Of a stretch of DNA of 64,000 bases, positions 47,840-58,860 are shown piece after piece (within the stretch, counting starts at the first letter, position 1; each line of letters begins with the position of its first letter). Under the pieces are notes generated by a model that had not been told where the DNA came from, ran no database searches, and saw only the letters and a list, made by a program, of their open reading frames with translations. Position numbers and translations under genes: made by a program. The DNA is from Primula veris. Lineage: Eukaryota; Streptophyta; Magnoliopsida; Ericales; Primulaceae. Location: contig OY821746.1 in assembly GCA_963682055.1 (NCBI GenBank), forward strand, positions 20,836,481-20,900,480, given 5' to 3'.

Positions 47840-50120
47840 TTTAATTAAACATATCATAAATTCACCATATAAACCATTTGCAGGTATAATAGTATGATAT
47901 ACACCATAATCGATTAAAAGAATAGATATAAGAAAGGTAGCAAACAAGACCTTGTTATGGTAAACTTGGAGAAAAGTTGTTATTTGTAAATGGTCTTCTT
48001 TGGTAAAAAAATAAACCAAGTAAAGTAACAAAAAAGACTTGCAGAAACGTCAATATGCCATACTCACACATTTGATGCAGAAACAACAATATAACAAATA
48101 ATTTTAAATTTTAGAACCATTTATTCATACAAGGACAATTACTTGCAAATAAAACAACTACTTATATAGCAACATATCACAAACAAGTCTACTTCTGAAA
48201 AATCAGGTTGGACTATTTGATTGCAATCAAACAAATGCAATCAAACAGTCTAATAAACTTGCAAACTCCACATGAAAAACAACAGCAAGATATGTACAAA
48301 AGCAAGAAATCAAGAAACCAAATAATAGTAAGAAATGTGGATGTAACATCATCTATGGCTGGACTAGTAAAAGGAACAAGATTAGTAGTATTTAAAAAGT
48401 GTACAAGAACACTGCTGCAACCCGATTGTTTTACATGAGGGAAGAAATTCATTTAAATTTTCTTGTTCTTTTTGTTATTTAGGGGGGATAAAGTATAATA
48501 ATACTTGGATTTCTTGATTAAAATACGTGACAAAAGAAATTTATGTAAACACCAATATTAAAAAACACCATAAATATGAAGAAATTTATCCCAACGTTAT
48601 GATGGCTGATATTCAACAATCACATGCAGCAGACGAGATAAATAGCAATTCCTTTTCCTGCCTCTTCCTATCACTGATATTCTTGATTGACCGGAGCAAA
48701 AATACACAACCCAATAAAAGGGCAAACAAATTCGTAAAAGAATCAAACAAATGCAATCAAACAGTCTAATAAATTTTGGCATGGAAAAATACACTGCCCT
48801 GTTTTATTACAAGAAAATCTAAGAAACTAACAACATAAAGTAGTTCATGTTTTTTGCTCTTAACAACATAACTGGGTTTTTTGCTAGTCAAACAGTCACC
48901 TGATAAAATGATAAAATGCTACATATATAGCAACTTATGTGTGTGTTTAAACATCCTTATTGTTAAGCCCAAATTTCAATACGTAGTTAAAAAACTCCAA
49001 TTTAAATTACCCAATTTAAAACTGTAAATTTTCAATTTAAAAACCCAATTATTAACCCCAATTAAAAACCAAAATGGAAAGTAGCCAATTAAAAACCCTA
49101 ACTATAAACAAATAACTTCAATTAAAACTGACACACATACATGCATGTACAATTAATCATACAAATTGACTTTTTACAATTAATAAATAAAAATCAGTAA
49201 TGAACATCACAAATCTAATTGAAAACACATATTAAAAGGCCTAATTTCTCAACACACAATTAAAAACCCAGCTTAAAAAGTCTACATATATGCAAACACC
49301 TAATTGTAACATGGAAATTAAAAAATTATAACTAAAATTGAAAAAAATACACATGCAGATCAACAAATCAACAAATGAAATACTTTAAACCCAAAACGAG
49401 GTACAAGCCTTACGGACATTGAAATACTATGAAGATCAGAGAGAAAGAGAGACTTACAGACATCGAAAGCTAGAGAGAGACGTGAACTTACGGTGGTGGA
49501 TGATTGATGCGACGGTGATTGAAGCGGTGGTTAGAGAGAAAGAGGGGAGCGGTGGATATTTAGAAGAGAGATAGTGGATTGTGTTTCTCGAGACTTCTGT
49601 CTCTGTAGGTTTTTACTGTGGACTATTTATATTTTTTTTGTTTTTCTCTTTATTCTGTCACTTTAGTATAGGTTGAAAATTTGGCTCAATAAATAAGCGG
49701 CTGGCCAAAAAAAATTTGAAATGTTTTTGAAACTTTCTGAAATTTTCGTGGAATTTTTTGAATATATACTTTTGGATTTCCAAATATATTTTTATTTGTA
49801 CAATAATAATATTATTTTTTTAAACAAATTGTTTAATATGCGAAACTATTTAAATGTTAATTAACAAACAATAACTTACTATTTTTTTTTATAAAAATAC
49901 ATTAACTTACTAATTAGTTGACCATTTAATAAAAATTTCCCGAATTAAGTTAATTTAACAATAAAAAAATCGAGTACAATTAGTTATATACATATTTAAA
50001 ATTAAAACCGTCAACAATTTCATTTATTTGTTACATAATCTTACCAAAAATTTAAACACAAACATTAATAATATTAGACAAATAAAGTTAACACAAGTTC
50101 ACGATTTAACACAATTAAAG
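47840..50120 (-). other. CACTA interior between TNPA-like and TNPD-like genes
   Basis: No coding signal. AAATGCAATCAAACAGTCTA occurs twice, near 48233 and 48750. A GA/GGTGG-rich patch at 49430-49600 may be a 5' UTR or promoter of the TNPA-like gene. Confidence 0.5.
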
Positions 50121-50121
50121 T

Positions 50122-53100
50122 TCAAGGATAACTTTCATATTCTACGTCATCGTCGTAGAAGTTTTCTTCTTCGTCGGAATTGGGCTCGCATTCCACGTCA
50201 GAGTCTGACTCTTCGTCTACTACTAAGTCAGCGGTTTCGTTTAAATATTGTTGCCTTAAGGGTCCATCCATACCCCCATCAGTAATAGGTTGACTCGAAG
50301 ACCTTTCATCGTCTTGAAATGCGTGCCTCTCAATTCTTCCGTCTGATCCAGATATGTGGATAACTGACCTAGCCTTAACCTTGCATACTGCCCAACATTC
50401 ATCCGGGTCTGTTCCAAACCTTGTTGGGTAAGGCAAATAACATACTTGGATCGCTTGAGAGGCCAATATAAAAGGGTCGTACTTTTGGTATTTTCCCTTC
50501 GAGTTTATACTAACAAGATTATACTTTTTGTCAATATGTATATTTTGTCAACTCGTGTTAAACCAATCACAGTTAAATAAAACCACCTTATTAAGTGGCC
50601 ACATCGGATACTCCAGCTCAATAACCTCAGTTAGAACACCATAGTAGTCGGTGGTAGAAGCAGATTCAGTGTAGTCTGAAGTGCCTTTTATGCAAACCCC
50701 ACTGTTGGCAGTTTTTCGATTGGATGAGTGAACTTTCGTGTGAAAGACGAATCCATTCACAAAGAAGATCTGATATGTGTTGACTTATTTCAAAGGTCCT
50801 TGTGAAAGGGATAATAAGAACTCATTATTATCGATGTTTGTATGATTATCCTGCTCAGCCTATTCACACATTAAAAAATGAATTATAATTTTAAAACTCA
50901 TAATATTGCTACATTGTTAACTTATGGGAAAAGAATTAAAACTCACATAACGTTCAAACCATGGGACGAAATGATTATCGATGCAATCTTCAAATTCAGC
51001 AGCATTTGTTGCAAAACCAGCATCGTACATGTCCTCTTTGAAAATGCTAGGAATTCAGTTCAAATAATGTTATTGGCTATAAAAAACACTTATGCAACAT
51101 ATATATAACGAATTATTAAAATGATCAACTCAAATATTTCTGAGCCTCTGGACAATTTGTGAGGATGTACCTCCTTGCTGCTTTGTGTTCGTCCGGTTTA
51201 AGCCATCGCGTTTTACATTTTCCAGCCGCACGACCCGGATGTGTAAAAATCGACAGATTTCCAGGAATTATTGGTCGTTCTCGCCCATCATCATGTCGTT
51301 CAATCCGACTTCTCTGTGTTTGAACTTCTGGCTTAAAATATATTGAGGAAAAATTAGTAGCTTCCTCGGTGACAGACACATTTATCATCGACGCCTCAAC
51401 ACGATTCTTGTTCCTTGCACTCCTTTTAAGTTTTCCAAGAAACCTCTCACATGGATACATCCACCTATAATGCACCGGACCCGCAATTCTTGCTTCATAT
51501 GACAAGTGAAGGGGGAGGTGTTCCATTATGTTGAAAAAACTTGATGGAAAATGCAGTTCTAACTGGCACAATATAATTGGAATTTCCGCTCCAAGAAGCA
51601 GCATGTCTTCCACCGACAGAGTAGTGCATGTTAGGCGTTTGAAAAAGATACTGAATTCAGTCAAAACTTTATAAACCTTTTCGTCAAGTGTAAGCCGAAG
51701 TGCGATTGGGATCAGTCTTTGCATAAACACGTGACAGTCATGACTCTTCATACCAAACAACTTGTTCTTTCTTAGATCAACACAACGACCTATATTAGAT
51801 ACAGATCCATCTAGAAATTTAATTTTTTTCACCCAATCACAAATGCTCTCTCTCTGTTCTCTTTCAAGAGTAAAATAAGCTCGATCATATTTTCCATCAG
51901 CAGTAGGATTAAACTGGGGACGGTTGCAGAGAGCATGAACATCCAGTCTTGACTTTAGATTATCCTTCGATTTTCCCTTCACATCAAAAACCGTATTAAA
52001 TACATTCTCAAAACAGTTTTTAAAAACCGTATTAAATACATTCTCAAAACAGTTTTTCTCCGTATGCATAACATCGAGATTGTGTCGAATGAGGTTGTCT
52101 TTCCAATACGGTAAATCCCAGAAAATACTACGTTTCTTCCATCCCCATCCCCCACCTGATTTACATATTGCGGCATTAGTTGCTACACCATCTACGTCTG
52201 TAACTCTCTTCAATCCTAAATTGTCAATCCACGCTATTATATATGTGCCAGATTTTAATTCCGGTGCACATTCTTTTACACGTTTTTTATGGGTAAAACT
52301 TTTTGTGTCTTTACGGTAATGATGTGCTGCGGGTAGAAACTTACGGTGACAATCAAACCAACTTACTTTACGCCCATGAGTCAGATAAATTCCTTTTGTT
52401 TCATGTATACAATGTGGGCAAGCTATCTTCCCCTGAGTGGTCCATCCAGATAACATAGAATATGCGGGAAAATCACTAATTGTCCAAATTATAGCTGCTT
52501 TAAGGTCAAAATTTGTACCTAGAGAGCAATCATAGGTGTTAACTCCATACCTCCACAAGCGCTGCATATCCGCCATAAAGGGTTGCAAGTACACATCAAT
52601 CAGCTGCCCTGGATCTTTTGGTCCTGGAACTAGAACAGTTAGAAACATAAATTGTTCTTTCATGCACATTCCAGGAGGCAAGTTATATGGAGTTACTATA
52701 ATCGGCCAACAAGAGTACTGTTTCCCAAAACAACCAAAGGGTGTAAAACCATCGGCCATTAATCCCAATCTAACATTGCGTGGCTCACTCGCAAACATCG
52801 GGTTCTTCATATTAAAGTGGCGCCATGCTTCTGTATCTGATGGATGCTTCATTACGTCTGGATCAGTGTAATGCTCTGCGTGCCATCGCATGTGGCTAGC
52901 TATAGCTTCAGATTGGTACAATCGCTGTAATCGTGGTATCAAAGGTAAGTAATACATAACTGATTTCGGCTTACCATCATCACCACATCTCGACTCATCA
53001 CACACTTTGCAACTATCTCTCTCACTATCAATACCCCAATAAATCATGCAATGGTTTATACATGCATGAATACGCTCGACCGGTAGTCCCAAACCATGCA

Positions 53101-53791
53101 ACGACTTTTTCGTTTGATAAAAATTAGCAGGAAAATTGTTTCCCTTAGGTAACATTTTCTTGGCTGCACCCACAACCTTATTGTATGAATTCTCAAACAT
53201 AAATGTGTTCGATTTTACGTTCATCATTAGGGACATTGCATCGAACGTTGATAAGTCAGCACCTTTGTACAAGGGTTGTTCGGTAGATTTCATCATCTCA
53301 TAAAAAATCATGTGCTGCTGGGTTGGGTGTCTCAGTTGGATACACAAAGTCAGGACCCGCCACATCCCTAATCATTCTCTGGAAAGGATTTGAATTGCAG
53401 TCCTATCATTTACAACGTTATTGATAATTGGTTCGTAACTCTGTTGGAAGTCTGATCCACTCGAAGATTGGCCAACATGAAACTCCGGATTATAGGCTTG
53501 ATAAGTATTATATTCTGGTGGCAACCATGATTCCCCATGACTAGTCCATCTAAAATAATTTTCGACAAACCCGTTCTCATAAAGATGTAGCTTAACATCA
53601 TTAATGTGCTCAAATCGAGTATTCTGACATTTTCTAGAGGCACATGGACACCTAATCATATTTCCATTTTCAGATTCGCCATACTTAATAGCGAATGTAA
53701 TAAATTCATCAACACCAAAACAAAAGCCGCTGGAAAGAAAACCTTCCGAATCCAGTCGGGCATACATCCACTCCCTATGAAAGTTGTTCAT
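50122..53791 (-). pseudogene. TNPD-like (Transposase_21/TNP2) transposase, inactivated
   Basis: The minus-strand ATG at 53791 (MNNFHREWMY) begins a transposase-associated domain (to about 53400). The TNP2 transposase domain follows (53365-51125; SEAIASHMRWHAEH, LMADGFTPFG, DVMHTEKNCFENVF). A DUF4218-like region, a short exon (51046-50947) and a DUF4216 C-terminus (NGFVFHTK, VVLFNCDW, WAVCKVK) end at 50122. Lesions: the conserved NPFQRMIRDVAGPDFV block (about 53395-53340) is in another frame than both neighbours; a TAA interrupts near 50785; and an in-frame TGA lies at 50550-50548. A 36 bp tandem duplication at about 51986-52057 repeats 12 residues (KNCFENVFNTVF) in frame. In intact relatives this is the catalytic transposase. 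Confidence 0.88.
51986..52057 (-). repeat. In-frame 36 bp tandem duplication within TNPD-like gene
   Basis: CCGTATTAAATACATTCTCA recurs at 51991 and 52027. The repeat adds 12 residues within a conserved region of the transposase. Confidence 0.95.
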
Positions 53792-54397
53792 TTTCTGTTG
53801 AAAAATTATTAACATTAACAGTAAAATCGATTAAGAAATTATACATAATTAACGATATGTTAAACAATAGTAATAATACATTATGAGTAACGATGGGTAG
53901 AACAATACTAATATTGATACAATTAATTAAATTGTTACTTACTTCAATAACCACAACTGGGTGCCAAATTTACTTGAGTGTCGGACTATATGTGGAGTAA
54001 ATTAATTGTGAATTTGACACTTGTTATCTGTGAAGTGGAAATGGGTTATATATGCTACACATGTAGTGACATAAAAGTGTCGGAATGGAGATGAAGCCTT
54101 ATCCATAACGAAGATTTCTTTGATTTCGTTGAGCCATAGCTACTTATATTCTGAACATGTGGGGTCTGATGTCTATCCTACATTTTCTCTCTATTTTGTC
54201 ACTATTCCGTATCTAACTACATAGGATTCTATACCAGCATTAATTCCATCTATATGTATCACATTATAGTTGTTGTATAAATGAGTTTGTGATAATGATA
54301 AAATCTAGAGGAAAAAATCAGTTCAAAAATACTAGTATAAAATATGTTGAAACTTATATAATTTGTGTTAATTATGTTATATATATTTTTAAAACAG

Positions 54398-54811
54398 GTT
54401 TGACCCAGTAGCGAAAAATGAATTTATTTGGACAATAAAATGGTTGATTACTACTGGAAGGAATTTCAGGTATTATTATTTATTAATTTATTTATTTTAC
54501 AGAAATTGTTAAATATGTTGCAGAAATTGTTTTACTGAGAGGACGACATTGCCACTAGAAATAATATAATTTGTTGTTTTTTGGATATGGAAAGAAAATA
54601 CTATTACGAATGGATTGATAGCATAAAAGAACTCACAGAGAGACCATCATATATTGAGGAAGAAATTTGGGAGTCATGGAAAGAAATGTGGGCAAAGGGA
54701 CCTACTATGCGACCGTTAGATGTTGAACTCGCAGACGCAGATCCCTACGATCTTGTTAAAAATGAGAGCTGCGAGAGCTCAGAGGATGAAGGTTATCCGG
54801 ACACGGATTAA
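54398..54811 (+). pseudogene. Ptta-like fragment on the plus strand inside the CACTA element
   Basis: After a TTTTAAAACAG acceptor, an exon-like piece (54398-54469) reads FDPVAKNEFIWTIKW and ends at a GT. A longer open stretch at 54581-54811 reads YYYEWIDSIKELTERPSYIEEEIWESW, then an acidic tail. The pattern WIDSI...RPSYIEEEIWESW matches the plant transposase (Ptta/En/Spm) domain layout and the minus-strand fragment at 55437-55960. It runs opposite to the element's transposase genes. It could be a small gene; I see no complete reading frame. Confidence 0.45.
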
Positions 54812-54990
54812 ATTTTATGTATGATTAACTTTATGTCTATTTTTGTTTCGAATAACTAGTGGGTGTTTTAATTTATGAATTAATAATTTGTAATATTGAA
54901 TTAAGTTTATGTTTAATTTGTTTAATATTTTTGTTTATTTATTAAATTTAAAAACTATTATGGATACATAATAAACACTGAAAACCTTAG

Positions 54991-54991
<1 letters not shown>

Positions 54992-55034
<43 letters not shown>
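54992..55034. repeat. (TA)n microsatellite
   Basis: About 21 dinucleotides between the two Ptta-like fragments. Confidence 0.95.
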
Positions 55035-55037
<3 letters not shown>

Positions 55038-55436
55038 CTTTTAGCTATGAATTTTTGAGGAAAACACAAAAATTAATTACGCGTACTCCGAGAATCTCAG
55101 TGATGCAGTTGGCCTTATTCAATTTACGGTCAACATTGTCAGACTTTTTGCATGCGTAGCAGTTAGTAATTTATTACACCACATTTGTGAGGAAACCGAG
55201 ACGGACGTCTGTCACAATAATCATAATAGGACAATATATTAAATATTTATACTTAATACAACAATTATTAAAAACGGATAAAGCATCGCAAATATCAAAA
55301 ATAAAAAATAAAAAAAATACAATCGTTTAAAACCGTATTTTTTAGTACTTTTTAAAAATATTTATTAAGATTAAAATATCCGAAAATGATAAAAATTAGT
55401 AAACATATTAAAACTATACATATTATAAATCGAAAG

Positions 55437-55960
55437 TTATCTATTAAATCTATTGGCTTCCATCGCTTTCGATGATTATCGGAGTGTCTTTCGAGTTGTC
55501 GTCGATCACAATCGGTAACTCATCGGGATCAATTTCTCCCGGGCGATTGGTCCATACTTCCCAAATTTCATTATTCATCCAAAAAGGTTTATACTACCTT
55601 ATAATTATTGAAGATACCCATCTCGGATATTGGCTCTTGCATAATGCAATAAAAGATTTGTAAACATCGTCATCAATATCCAACATCCATGTGTAATTGA
55701 CCTTTACAGTAAAATTTGTTAAATTAGTACATATTATTTTATGAAAAATAAATTATTCACAAAGTAATATAAATATCAAAATTAAAATTACCTTCAATTG
55801 TTCAAAATAAAATAGTTTCAAATCAATTGAAATATTGTTCCAATCCCAACCATCTGACTCTTGTCGCTTGCAAAATATTTTTGGAAGCGTCTTTTTGATA
55901 GAAGGACAAATACTACAAAAAGAAAACATGCAAATATAATAAAAAATGGGTATTTATTAA
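55437..55960 (-). pseudogene. Second Ptta-like fragment, minus strand, inside the CACTA element
   Basis: Two exon-like pieces. The upstream one (about 55920-55800) reads SDGWDWNNISIDLKLFYFEQ and ends at a GTAATT donor. The downstream one (about 55695-55437) reads YTWMLDIDDDVYKSF, then WMNNEIWEVWTNRPGEIDPD. Order and spacing match the Ptta domain, including the W...K..Y/F..F...YTW start seen in the TNPA-like gene. An in-frame TAG falls just before the KPFWMNNEIWE block, so it is broken unless splicing avoids it. It is separate from the main TNPA-like gene. Confidence 0.5.
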
Positions 55961-56249
55961 TAACACATAATTTATAATTGTAATTAAAAATGAATAACTT
56001 ACACTTTTCCCGCTCGAGGATTATTTATCAAATGGATTTGTATGCGCGAATTCATGTTCAAATTTCGGGCGATATGTACTAATATATTTTGCAATGGTAT
56101 GTTTATACTTTTTGGAATTTTGTTTAACAAGTGGGGAAAGATGAAAGATGAGGGGTTATATATAAAATTATTTGGTGACGAAATAGTGAAGGAATTAATA
56201 AATTTTAAAAATACCAAGAGTCAATATAGGACGGTCAAAATACACGTAA

Positions 56250-56660
56250 ACGACATGACGTGTCAGTTAATTTATTATATACTATGTCACGGATGGAAGA
56301 CACAAATTCTGTCACCAATTAATTAACTGACACGCATGCCACTTTGTTAACAGGTAAAAAATATTGTGACATAACTGTGACAAATATATTATTCTCCTTA
56401 GTTGACTTTTCAACAAAAATAAAAGGCCCACACAGGTCCCACTCTTTATTTTCTTTCGTCGCCAATCTGTAACAGAGTGTGTCATAAACATTTCTTGCAG
56501 CTACTTTGACTTTCGGTTTTGGTCGCCCTTTTGTTGCTAAATAGTCGCTAATGTTAACGGACATTCATGTGACACTATTATGTCACAGGTTTGTAGCAGA
56601 ATTAGCGAGTTAACTTTGTGTAGCAGAATCTCGTCGTTATCTGACTGTTTTCTTATAGTG
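56250..56660. repeat. CACTA 5' subterminal and terminal repeats
   Basis: Motifs TGTGAC, GTCGCTAA and TAGCGAG in both orientations, ending in the 28 bp terminal repeat. Confidence 0.7.
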
Positions 56661-57219
56661 TGGTAACCTTCATCTTCAGCACAACGCAAAAGACAGCTTA
56701 TAAGTTGTTTGACCACTTTACTAATTACATACTTCAAACCAAATAGTATAAAACTCATCTATAATCAATACAAAGTTGCCACGATCAGCGGTCAAGCTAA
56801 ATGGAGACCATTGGGGATTCAGGGGTAATGCACCCTATGTAATTCAAAAGTTTATAATTTTTTTAAAATTTTTATCATGTATTTTTATTAAAATTTATAT
56901 AAAAAAAAATGCTAATTTGGCATCCCATTATTTTACTTCATTCTCTGTCAAGTACTTAAGAACCGGTTCATTGCCCTCTTATTTAGCTATAAGTGAAAAC
57001 TTATTTTTACAATCCACTTGTAATTTAAGTAAGGCCTTAATTTTAAGTTTGTATAATTTTTCTTGAAGTCTGAAAAAGCTGAAATTTCAAATCATTTAAC
57101 GTATCCAAAGTTTTAGCTTGTTGATGGACCTTAAAATTTAGGTTAAGTACGTGAGTCTCACTTCTCAAGTTTGGAAACCAATAGAAAAACTCCATTCTAG
57201 GGTTTTGCCCGTGTTCTTC
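56661..57219. repeat. Local repeat R2, copy C, right part
   Basis: Continues the R2 similarity to 31177-31731 directly after the CACTA right end. Confidence 0.9.
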
Positions 57220-57246
57220 CTGTATTCATTACATGTATTATGTATG

Positions 57247-57510
57247 GCTTATGCTTATGTTTTATGCAGGACGTATGTGATTAATACAGACAGTAATTGT
57301 ATAAATCACGCAACGTACTAAAAACTAAACTATTAAAAACTCAAATACATATATTTGAACCCTAATTAAGTCTACACTAAATTTAATATTAATTACAAAT
57401 AAAAATTTGTATTTTTAGTAGATTGAGTTTTTATTACGTGACGTGACTTGTATCCTTTCCTACTAATACAGCCATCGTCTGTATCAATAACGTAACATAC
57501 ACCCACAATA
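57247..57510. mobile_element. 264 bp MITE with a 10 bp target duplication
   Basis: ATTATGTATG flanks it on both sides (57237-57246 and 57511-57520). Copy B at about 36776-36785 shows the corresponding site without the insert. The ends carry weak inverted similarity (ATTAATACAGAC on the left, TATTGATACAGAC in reverse complement on the right). A 9-10 bp duplication suggests Mutator-type origin. Confidence 0.6.
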
Positions 57511-57524
57511 ATTATGTATGTGTA

Positions 57525-57675
57525 GGCTACACCCAACACGTCAGACTAGGAAAGCTTTTAATTATAAAAATGGTTAGAATCAATGGAGCAGAATTATGTG
57601 TGTAGCCTACACCCAACACGTCAGACTAGGAAAGCTTTTAATTATAAAAATGGTTAGAATCAATGGACCTTAGAA
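57525..57675. repeat. 80 bp tandem duplication within X
   Basis: ACCCAACACGTCAGACTAGG recurs at 57531 and 57611; both copies continue through AAAATGGTTAGAATCAATGG. Confidence 0.9.
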
Positions 57676-58671
57676 ATCTCTGGAAGCGTATATTCAACCA
57701 AATTCAAATCTGCAATTTCGTTTATTATTTCGTCTTATTTTAATTTGATTAAGTTGTTTAGAGCATCTATAATGCATGTTAAATGATGCATATCCATGTT
57801 GATATTAATTCTTACGTTACTTTATCATTTTAACAAAACAAAGTTATCTATTTTTTTTTATATGTTAAGGCGTGCCTAGTATTTTGAGGGAAATGGTTAA
57901 TTATAAAAGTTTGTTAACTATTTTGGCCACATCATCAACAAAAACTCTGGTTAAATTTAACAATTTTTTAAGTTGATGAATATTATAACATAACCAATGT
58001 GAAATAAATTTGTTTGTGAGCTAATAATTTTTATTTAACGTGAAAGATAGCATACTCATTACATGCAGACGCTCTTATAAAGCTAAGTAGTTTGTCTAAA
58101 TTAGACTTTCAGCAACTCTACTCACCATCATTTATTCAATCACTAACGCCTTCAAGATACTTATATGGTAGAGATTAACTTAATTATTAAAAATATTGGA
58201 CTCGAAAGTTTAGGTGGTTAGAATATCTAAATTGAACTAGATAAATCATGTGCTAGTGTAAAGATCATAGTTACGTTGAGATTTTCGGGTCTAGATGTGT
58301 TAAAAGAAATTGTTAGTGATGCGGCAAACTTTTGGTGGTGTCATTGTAAAAACCTTCTTATAGTTAATGATAGAATTCACTGTTAAAAAAGTGCAAGGTT
58401 GTAGCTTGTAGCTGCCGGTTTACAGCTAATTGCGCCTAGGCGAACCTAAACTTAAAATCTTTTTAAAAAAAACAAGAAAAATAGTTACAACTGTTTGTAA
58501 ACCATTTTATAAATGAGAGATTGAGGTAAATGAATTGAGACTACATTTCAATAGTTATGTATACTAACTACAGTAAGTAATACAGAGTAAGTAATAATAA
58601 TAATATACTTAGAGCATTTATGAATTGGAAAACCAGTCATACCAAATCAGACCATTTTCTACAGACATTTG

Positions 58672-58860
58672 CACTATAAAAAAAAAAAAAAAAAAAAAAA
58701 AAACAAATAACAACGAAATTAGTGACGGTATTTTTTGTTACGAGCTTATTAGCGACGGTTTTTGTGACGGTTTTGTAACTGTTTAGTCAATTTGCGACAA
58801 ATTTGTGACAGCTTTTTAAATTAGCGACAGGTTTGTGATAACTTTTAACTCTCAGTAAAT
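58672..58860. mobile_element. Terminal region of another CACTA-type element
   Basis: CACTATAAAAAAA followed by a long A run, then AACAACGAAATTAGTGACGG and repeated GCGACGG, GTGACGG, GCGACAG motifs. This resembles a CACTA end with subterminal repeats like those at 44448. The opposite end is not found in the window, so the element is truncated, decayed, or extends past 64000. Confidence 0.5.

Larger units (their letters stand above)
44448..56660 (-). mobile_element. CACTA (En/Spm) DNA transposon, 12.2 kb
   Basis: The left end CACTACAAGAAAACAGTCAG and the reverse complement of the right end, CACTATAAGAAAACAGTCAG, agree over about 28 bases with one mismatch. A 3 bp TGG duplication (44445-44447 and 56661-56663) flanks the element, and repeat copy A at 31177-31179 shows the unoccupied site. 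Both subterminal regions are rich in TAGCGAC and TGTGAC motifs in both orientations, the kind of sites bound by TNPA-type proteins. Two transposase genes are on the minus strand in the order TNPD-like then TNPA-like, so the element's 5' end is at 56660. Both genes carry lesions, so it is probably no longer autonomous. Confidence 0.92.
57228..58640. repeat. Local duplicated unit X-R1, copy D (more diverged)
   Basis: X resumes at ATTACATGTATTATGTAT, is interrupted by a MITE, and includes an 80 bp internal tandem duplication. R1 spans about 58074-58640. The order R2-X-R1 here is what a tandem duplication of X-R1-R2 would give. Confidence 0.8.
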
